DNA of 64,000 nt from Shimazuella soli (GTDB lineage Bacteria; Bacillota; Bacilli; Thermoactinomycetales; Thermoactinomycetaceae). Positions 60,601 to 64,000 of the stretch are shown here, piece after piece. The stretch spans positions 106,269 through 170,268 of the forward strand of contig NZ_JAKWBN010000001.1 in the NCBI RefSeq assembly GCF_022511585.1, written 5' to 3'. Each line of letters opens with the position of its first letter. Within the stretch, counting starts at the first letter, position 1. The notes under the pieces are model-generated. The model was not told the origin of the DNA, ran no database searches, and was given only the letters and a program-made list of their open reading frames with translations. Made by a program: the position numbers and the translations under genes.

Positions 60601-61241
60601 AAATCAGCAAAAGAAAGTTCTTTGTCGCGGTGTTTATCGATTTGATTGATGATCAAATAAACTTGCTTTCCTCGATCTGTGAGGTCTTTTACAAATTGCA
60701 AGTTCCCTTCTGCTTGGACATGGTTGTAATCCATCATATAAAAAATAACATCCGATACATGGAGATTTGCCTCCGTTGCAAGGCGGTGAGCTTCATCCGT
60801 TGAGTCAACTCCTGGAGTATCAACGATTGCTACATGAGGCGGCAGGGGTACGTCCATTCGCTCGATTACTACTTCTGTAGCTCTTTGGCCGTCTTGACAA
60901 AGAGCCTGAAATGCTTCATCTGTATAGGTACCTATCACTTCTTGTGTTGTTCCGTTAAAGTAGCGCATTTGAATTTTATTTGGACCGTGTTTCACTTTTA
61001 CGACATTTGCACTCGTTGGAATAGGGCTTGTCGGCAAGAGAGACATCCCAAATAAATGATTCATCAAGGATGATTTTCCTGCTGAAAAGTGACCACAAAA
61101 AGCGACAGCAAGTTCCCCGTGATTGAGTTTCTGCATAAAGTCTATACATTTATGTTGGAACTCTTGATTGTTTTCGGTTGGTATGGTCTGCATGAGCAAA
61201 GCTAATCTGTTTATCCAGAGACTAGTAGGTGTCTGTAACAT
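57639..61241 (-). CDS. dynA: bacterial dynamin DynA (two fused dynamin units)
   Basis: The 1200-residue protein is built of two dynamin-like halves, as in B. subtilis DynA. Half 1 has the P-loop GHFSAGKSS (about residue 52), switch II IVDTPGVDS and NQID. Half 2 has GAFSAGKSS (about 605), LVDTPGADS and FIVNAAD. Between and behind them lie long coiled coils that form the stalks. The protein fuses membranes and helps cells withstand membrane damage, pore-forming antibiotics and phage. The gene is alone, in convergent orientation to the small-gene operon. Confidence 0.93.
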   Translation of the reverse strand: MLQTPTSLWINRLALLMQTIPTENNQEFQHKCIDFMQKLNHGELAVAFCGHFSAGKSSLMNHLFGMSLLPTSPIPTSANVVKVKHGPNKIQMRYFNGTTQEVIGTYTDEAFQALCQDGQRATEVVIERMDVPLPPHVAIVDTPGVDSTDEAHRLATEANLHVSDVIFYMMDYNHVQAEGNLQFVKDLTDRGKQVYLIINQIDKHRDKELSFADFQKGVAASFAAWNIHVAGIYFTSLKQPDHPHNQLTQVKSLLHQLYEQKNELMEKNVEREISYLIAQYVHKKAAQLPALETLQRKREEYSEKEQSTLQQLAQWEHEKQQIFNQLMKDLDHLLKNAYLMPANLRELANSYLEAMQPNFKMGLLFAKSKTEQERNHREQQFLQSLTETVSTELTGHITDLISQHARKYMIFQPSLADELHQTVPRITIDLLRSTIKQGAGFSGNYVLTYTTDLAEQIKSLYRAYVRQYLTNHLPELETGLQQQIQQGQMDLQVTQKDLEQIQQDIQAHANIDTEQQALLAIIKDGQKQVPTERIEKWLKQDQIVQSITLVTEEKTTSPSEEMMQMTSTSENNTEQKQNLLLQAEKTLESLPELQPFFERLRAKRIQMEQQQFTVALFGAFSAGKSSFANALLGDALLPVSPNPTTATVCRICPPTLEHGHGTGTVTFKSGETLFQELQHLFELFHQKSSASDVTGLVEEIPELLSRKLETTRQKMAIPFLRAIQNGFADVEQELGQTIAMSQTDAISYMADEAKSAFVEEVALYYDSILAKLGITLVDTPGADSLHARHTDVAFRYMKQADALLFVTYYNHAFSRADRELLIQLGRVQDSFALDKMYFIVNAADLAASQTELEKVVDYVASQLHQYGIRHPRMFPVSSLASLSDKQENRELNPDFARFEQAFLSFIQEDSRAATIGRMISDVEQANIWIEEMLTAISASESEKAAQQQQWEQAKNSLVQQFSSLISTTEERNLAQEIKTLLYYVGERLRLRYYDEFAFYINPSTIRESGKAGRKQLTTAAKELLAFIGNDLIQEYRATSLRLEKWIQTALEAFTKEQNNYHHTLLSGLALSEPEDITLPELTWTQPVWEEAHPNFQKAVQLYKNGQSFFEQNGRDKMKELLKLQVEEILNSHIAKTTEEFVATYTAIWQQNIEQISKRWIEQVTDHFVRLEASMQGQMEEKPLIEAKTKLSRVLTSLEDK

Positions 61242-61370
61242 GTTATACCCCTTCTATTGTGCAAAAGTAATCTTTGCTATCGTACCACAAAATATTTATT
61301 CGTTGATATCATAACACGTACTGGGGAAATGATAAGATAGAAGAGCATAAAGAAGGAAAGGTGAGAAAGC

Positions 61371-61784
61371 ATGAACCCAACAGATCAAGAGCGGGCAAAA
61401 TTACTCAAAGAAGCAAAAAATATTGCAGTTGTAGGACTTTCCAGTAATCCTGAGAGAACGAGTTACATGATAGCAGAAGCATTACAACATGCTGGATATC
61501 GGATTTATCCAGTAAATCCAATGTTGACGGAGCCAGTCCTTGGAGAGAAACCTTATGCAAGTTTATTGGAAATTGAAGATCCGATCGATATTGTCAATGT
61601 ATTTCGCCGCAGTGAAACCGTTTATCCCATTGCAGAAGAAGCTGTTAAATTGAAAGCAAAAGCATTATGGATGCAGCTTGGTGTAGAAAATGAAGAGGCT
61701 GCTAAACTCGCTCGAGAAAATGGATTAATCGTTGTGATGAATCGTTGTATCAAAGTAGACCATGCTTTGTTGGTTCGTTCATGA
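61371..61784 (+). CDS. CoA-binding domain protein (YneT/YccU)
   Basis: The 137-residue protein is a single Rossmann-type CoA-binding domain: NIAVVGLSSNPERTSYMIAEAL, YPVNPML, and WMQLGVENEEAAKLARENGL. It equals B. subtilis YneT in length. The family has no firmly known role. The ATG has AAGGAAAGGTGAG before it. Confidence 0.9.
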   Translation: MNPTDQERAKLLKEAKNIAVVGLSSNPERTSYMIAEALQHAGYRIYPVNPMLTEPVLGEKPYASLLEIEDPIDIVNVFRRSETVYPIAEEAVKLKAKALWMQLGVENEEAAKLARENGLIVVMNRCIKVDHALLVRS

Positions 61785-61847
61785 AGTAAGTTTTTACCAA
61801 AATAATGTATATTTTTTCCAAAAATTTCATGAATAACGGTCACAATA

Positions 61848-61876
61848 TCGACAAAAATATGTCATTGTGATACAAT
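61848..61876 (+). promoter_or_regulatory. strong promoter of the leader RNA
   Basis: TCGACA (one mismatch to TTGACA), 17 bases, and an extended -10 (TGATACAAT) point to a vegetative sigma-A start near 61883. Confidence 0.7.
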
Positions 61877-61882
61877 GTGCTC

Positions 61883-62010
61883 TGTAGGTAGGGCTGACCT
61901 CCTTACTTACAAATTTAAGCTGCTTTTTTAGCAGTTGTTAAGCTACCACGCTTCTATTTTCTTTTTTTGACCCTCTTTCATGTGACCAGAAAATCTGGTC
62001 TTTTTCTTTT
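61883..62010 (+). ncRNA. structured leader or small RNA ending in a terminator
   Basis: From the predicted start a 10-base stem GTAGGTAGGG/CCTTACTTAC (61884-61910) forms first, then CTGCT/AGCAG (about 61920-61934), then the terminator GACCAG/CTGGTC (61984-62000) with a T-rich run. The terminator ends right before the ribosome site of the DUF309 gene. It is either a riboswitch-like attenuator or an independent small RNA of about 128 bases. I do not recognise it as a known class. Confidence 0.6.
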
Positions 62011-62021
62011 GGAGGAAATAT

Positions 62022-62396
62022 ATGAACAGCTACCATCCCTTATATATTCAATTTTTTCAGCACTATCACCAAGGTGAGTACTGGGAAGCACATGAAGTTT
62101 TGGAAGAACTCTGGCAGCAAGATCGAACCAATGATTTCTATCATGGCTTGATTCAGATAGCTGCTATTATGCATCAGCTGAAACGCGGGAAAGTTCGTGG
62201 AGCAAGAAAATTATCTGAGACAGCTACCCGCTATCTTACCCCTTATCAACCAGAACATGAAGGAGTATCGGTAGCGAGTATTTTGCTGTGGCTGCAACTT
62301 TGTTTGCAGAGATTACCAGAGGGAATAACGATATTAGAACAAACAAAACTAGAAAAATTGGGCATTCCCATCTGTGAATTGCCAGAAATAAAATAA
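62022..62396 (+). CDS. DUF309 protein
   Basis: The 124-residue helical protein has the DUF309 motif FFQHYHQGEYWEAHEVLEELWQ, with conserved His and Glu residues, then FYHGLIQIAAIMHQLKRGKVRGARKL. The conserved residues could form a metal site; function unknown. The start has GGAGG at 6 bases. Transcription must pass a terminator immediately upstream, or use it as a switch. Confidence 0.88.
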   Translation: MNSYHPLYIQFFQHYHQGEYWEAHEVLEELWQQDRTNDFYHGLIQIAAIMHQLKRGKVRGARKLSETATRYLTPYQPEHEGVSVASILLWLQLCLQRLPEGITILEQTKLEKLGIPICELPEIK

Positions 62397-62404
62397 AAGT
62401 GTAA

Positions 62405-62441
62405 AAACCCATGTTGCTTTAGCCCAACATGGGCATTTTTT
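62405..62441 (+). terminator. terminator of the DUF309 gene
   Basis: CCCATGTTG and CAACATGGG pair around 8 bases and are followed by cattttttt. Confidence 0.85.
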
Positions 62442-62506
62442 ATAAAAAAAAACATAATCAATTTAATAGGAATAGAAAAGTTGCTTATAGGAGGAGGATG
62501 AATGAC

Positions 62507-63064
62507 GTGAAAGGCAGACGTTGGACAGCCGAAGAAGATCAATTATTAAGTGAGATGGTACTCCATACGATTAGTCAAGGTGGAACACAGTTAACAGCAT
62601 TTTCCGATGTAGGAAAAAAGATAGGACGTACAGCAGGTGCTTGTGGATTTCGCTGGAATGCAGTACTGCGAAGCCAGAACCCAACCTCATACAGTGAAGC
62701 GAAGAAAAAGAGAGTATACATCCAGTTAGAGAAAAAACGCAAATCGAAAATAGAAACATTTTCAGAAGCGATAGAACTTTTGAAGCAAACGGAACAAACA
62801 TGGGTAAAACAGCAAAAAGAGATATCTCGCTTAACTCAGTCTATTTCTCAAATTAAGGATAAAGTAAATACATTAAAACAGGAAAATCAAAAGTTTAAAC
62901 AGGAAAATAATTCGGTTGAATGGGTGCAGCAAGAGGTAAAAAGCCGATATGAAGAACTCGTTTCATTGATTGAACAGCTGAAAAAAGAGACAGGTGTAGC
63001 TAGAAGTGAATCATTTATACCTAAGAGTACTGTTGGGAAAACCAATTCAGCTCCTCCAACATAA
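62507..63064 (+). CDS. rsfA: RsfA-family prespore transcription regulator
   Basis: The 185-residue protein begins with a Myb/SANT-like DNA-binding domain (RRWTAEEDQLLSEMVL, GRTAGACGFRWNAVLR), followed by a long coiled coil (about 95-165). This is the RsfA plan; RsfA tunes sigma-F-dependent genes in the forespore. I choose GTG 62507, since GGAGGAGG is 9 bases upstream, whereas the ATG at 62498 touches that site. Confidence 0.87.
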   Translation: MKGRRWTAEEDQLLSEMVLHTISQGGTQLTAFSDVGKKIGRTAGACGFRWNAVLRSQNPTSYSEAKKKRVYIQLEKKRKSKIETFSEAIELLKQTEQTWVKQQKEISRLTQSISQIKDKVNTLKQENQKFKQENNSVEWVQQEVKSRYEELVSLIEQLKKETGVARSESFIPKSTVGKTNSAPPT

Positions 63065-63090
63065 TATAGAGAAGCAGGTGTAGAAAAGAG

Positions 63091-63315
63091 GTGGGAGCTA
63101 TTTCGAAGAAAGAAGAGCAACTACAAAAACGCCTATTGGAGATTGAAGAGAAGTTAGCTTACTATGAACAAGAGTTCGGTAACTATAAAGATGAACAAAA
63201 TAAATTAAAAAAAGAGATGCGCTTTTTTGAATCGATGCTGCTTGAGGAATATCATCTGTTGTTGCAGCTTTTAGAAAAAGATAAAACTGGAATACGTTTG
63301 CATCGTTTACCATGA
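63091..63315 (+). CDS. small coiled-coil protein after rsfA
   Basis: The 74-residue product is a continuous charged helix (LQKRLLEIEEKLAYYEQEF) with heptads. It starts at GTG 63091, although the ribosome site is weak; an ATT nine bases later would fit the AGGTGGGAG better. It follows rsfA by 26 bases. It may pair with the RsfA coiled coil, which is a guess. Confidence 0.55.
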   Translation: MGAISKKEEQLQKRLLEIEEKLAYYEQEFGNYKDEQNKLKKEMRFFESMLLEEYHLLLQLLEKDKTGIRLHRLP

Positions 63316-63371
63316 TAGAAGGCGAACCCTTTGAGCAATCAAGGGGTTTATTTTAGTATAAGATACAGAAA

Positions 63372-63399
63372 ACAGCCTAGAGAAAATTCCCTAGGCTGT
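63372..63399. terminator. bidirectional terminator
   Basis: ACAGCCTAG and CTAGGCTGT pair between the coiled-coil gene and the convergent YjcZ-like cluster. Confidence 0.8.
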
Positions 63400-63414
63400 G
63401 TTTCCCTATTTTAT

Positions 63415-63510
63415 TTAGAAGCAACCAGCAAATACAAAAATGGTAGCAATTACAAGTAAGAAGATTAACAAACGGTGCCAACCAAAGAAAGCTCCACCAA
63501 ATCCGCCCAT
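63415..63510 (-). CDS. YjcZ-like tiny hydrophobic spore protein, copy 1
   Basis: The 31-residue product (MGGFGGAFFGWHRLL then IFLLVIATIFVFAGCF) belongs to a family of tiny proteins with a Gly/Phe-rich start and one hydrophobic helix, similar to the YjcZ sporulation proteins. It lacks the Gly-rich tail of the other three copies here. The ATG has AAGGAGGTG before it. Confidence 0.7.
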   Translation of the reverse strand: MGGFGGAFFGWHRLLIFLLVIATIFVFAGCF

Positions 63511-63540
63511 TTTATTCACCTCCTTACTGGATATCAGGAA

Positions 63541-63663
63541 TTAACAGCATCCTCCTCTGAATCCAAAGCCACCAGCAAAGACAAAAATGGTAGCGATGAC
63601 AAGCAAGAAGATTAACAGACGGTGCCAACCGAAGAAACCTCCGCCAAATCCAAATCCGCTCAT
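63541..63663 (-). CDS. YjcZ-like tiny hydrophobic spore protein, copy 2
   Basis: The 40-residue copy has the longest Gly/Phe-rich start (MSGFGFGGGFFGWHRLL), the shared hydrophobic helix and a tail GGFGFRGGCC with two cysteines. Ribosome site AAGGAGGTG, 7 bases before the ATG. Confidence 0.75.
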   Translation of the reverse strand: MSGFGFGGGFFGWHRLLIFLLVIATIFVFAGGFGFRGGCC

Positions 63664-63697
63664 TTTGACACCTCCTTATATTCTAGACTGAAAATGA

Positions 63698-63814
63698 TTA
63701 GCAGCAAGCGCCGCCAAATCCAAAGCCACCAGCAAAGACAAAGATGGTAGCGATAACAAGTAAGAAGATTAACAACCGGTGCCAACCGAAGAAACCTCCG
63801 CCAAATCCGCCCAT
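63698..63814 (-). CDS. YjcZ-like tiny hydrophobic spore protein, copy 3
   Basis: The 38-residue copy differs from copy 4 by one residue in the start (GGFGGGFF) and has the same tail GGFGFGGACC. The strong conservation of the helix (LLIFLLVIATIFVFAGG) at protein level, with synonymous changes in DNA, shows that these are real genes. Confidence 0.75.
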   Translation of the reverse strand: MGGFGGGFFGWHRLLIFLLVIATIFVFAGGFGFGGACC

Positions 63815-63848
63815 TCTGATACCTCCTTATTTACTAAGCTGAAAATGA

Positions 63849-63965
63849 TTAGCAGCAAGCGCCGCCAAATCCAAAGCCACCAGCGAAAACAAAGATGGTA
63901 GCGATGACAAGTAAAAAGATTAGCAAACGGTGCCAACCGAAGAAGCCTCCTGCAAAACCGCCCAT
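63849..63965 (-). CDS. YjcZ-like tiny hydrophobic spore protein, copy 4
   Basis: The 38-residue copy starts MGGFAGGFFGWHRLL and shares helix and tail with copy 3. It is the first of the cluster in the direction of transcription within the window; more copies may lie beyond 64000. Ribosome site AAGGAGGTG. Confidence 0.75.
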   Translation of the reverse strand: MGGFAGGFFGWHRLLIFLLVIATIFVFAGGFGFGGACC

Positions 63966-64000
63966 TTTGACACCTCCTTTCAAAAAATTGGTTCAATTAG

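Noticed and set aside
1..64000. tRNA, rRNA and CRISPR arrays.
   Set aside because: No cloverleaf ends, rRNA signature blocks or regularly spaced direct repeats were seen in the window.

Overview
The window comes from a low-GC, Gram-positive, endospore-forming bacterium of the Bacillales. Several genes are spore-specific: sleB, cwlJ-gerQ, an alpha/beta small acid-soluble spore protein, an rsfA-type regulator and four tiny YjcZ-like proteins. Ribosome sites are strong AGGAGG types and many starts are TTG or GTG. A soil member of Thermoactinomycetaceae would fit, but nothing here fixes the genus. I see no rRNA, tRNA or CRISPR array.

Layout. 1-3.5 kb: L,D-transpeptidase (cut by the window edge), HAD hydrolase, sodA, sleB. 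3.5-8 kb: decayed accessory DNA with three DUF4309-like lipoproteins, a broken serine protease and a Tn3 transposase remnant. 8-12.3 kb: streptogramin-type resistance (an ABC-F gene behind an attenuator, then vgb) and a Cof hydrolase. 12.4-15.3 kb: three high-GC cassettes and a shrunken IS605-type tnpB. 15.3-19.3 kb: SASP, UgtP-like glycosyltransferase, BASS transporter, P450. 19.7-27.6 kb: yolD-like genes and a Y-family polymerase separated by a Tn554-like element and a high-GC cassette, then cwlJ-gerQ. 27.7-39.5 kb: MATE pump, two-component system, uppP, duplicated bioY, leuCD, gtrA. 39.6-49.2 kb: two tiny cassettes, oxidoreductase and AHSA1 genes, a MarR-controlled FAD monooxygenase, an erythromycin-esterase-like gene, an alpha/beta hydrolase, a GT2. 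49.4-53.5 kb: carbonic anhydrase and a dimethylarginine/amidine operon with a permease behind a cre-like site. 53.6-64 kb: another cassette, an XRE-TPR regulator facing a small-gene operon, REP-like palindromes, dynA, a terminated leader RNA before a DUF309 gene, rsfA and the YjcZ-like cluster.

The most unusual feature is a set of at least nine single-gene, high-GC, actinobacteria-like units (8062, 8243, 12526, 13356, 14228, 20705, 35807, 39637-39951 and 54476) scattered one to three at a time through this AT-rich genome. Where it can be seen, each has a -10 element at the composition boundary, a G/C-ending ORF of unknown function (often a small membrane protein) and a GC-rich hairpin after the stop. 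They sit in intergenic gaps, often next to a host terminator. They look like phage morons or a gene-cassette system. Three neighbours share a conserved 3-prime flank, two share a 5-prime UTR, one sits between bioY and what appears to be its original terminator, and one supplies the last codons of a neighbouring regulator.
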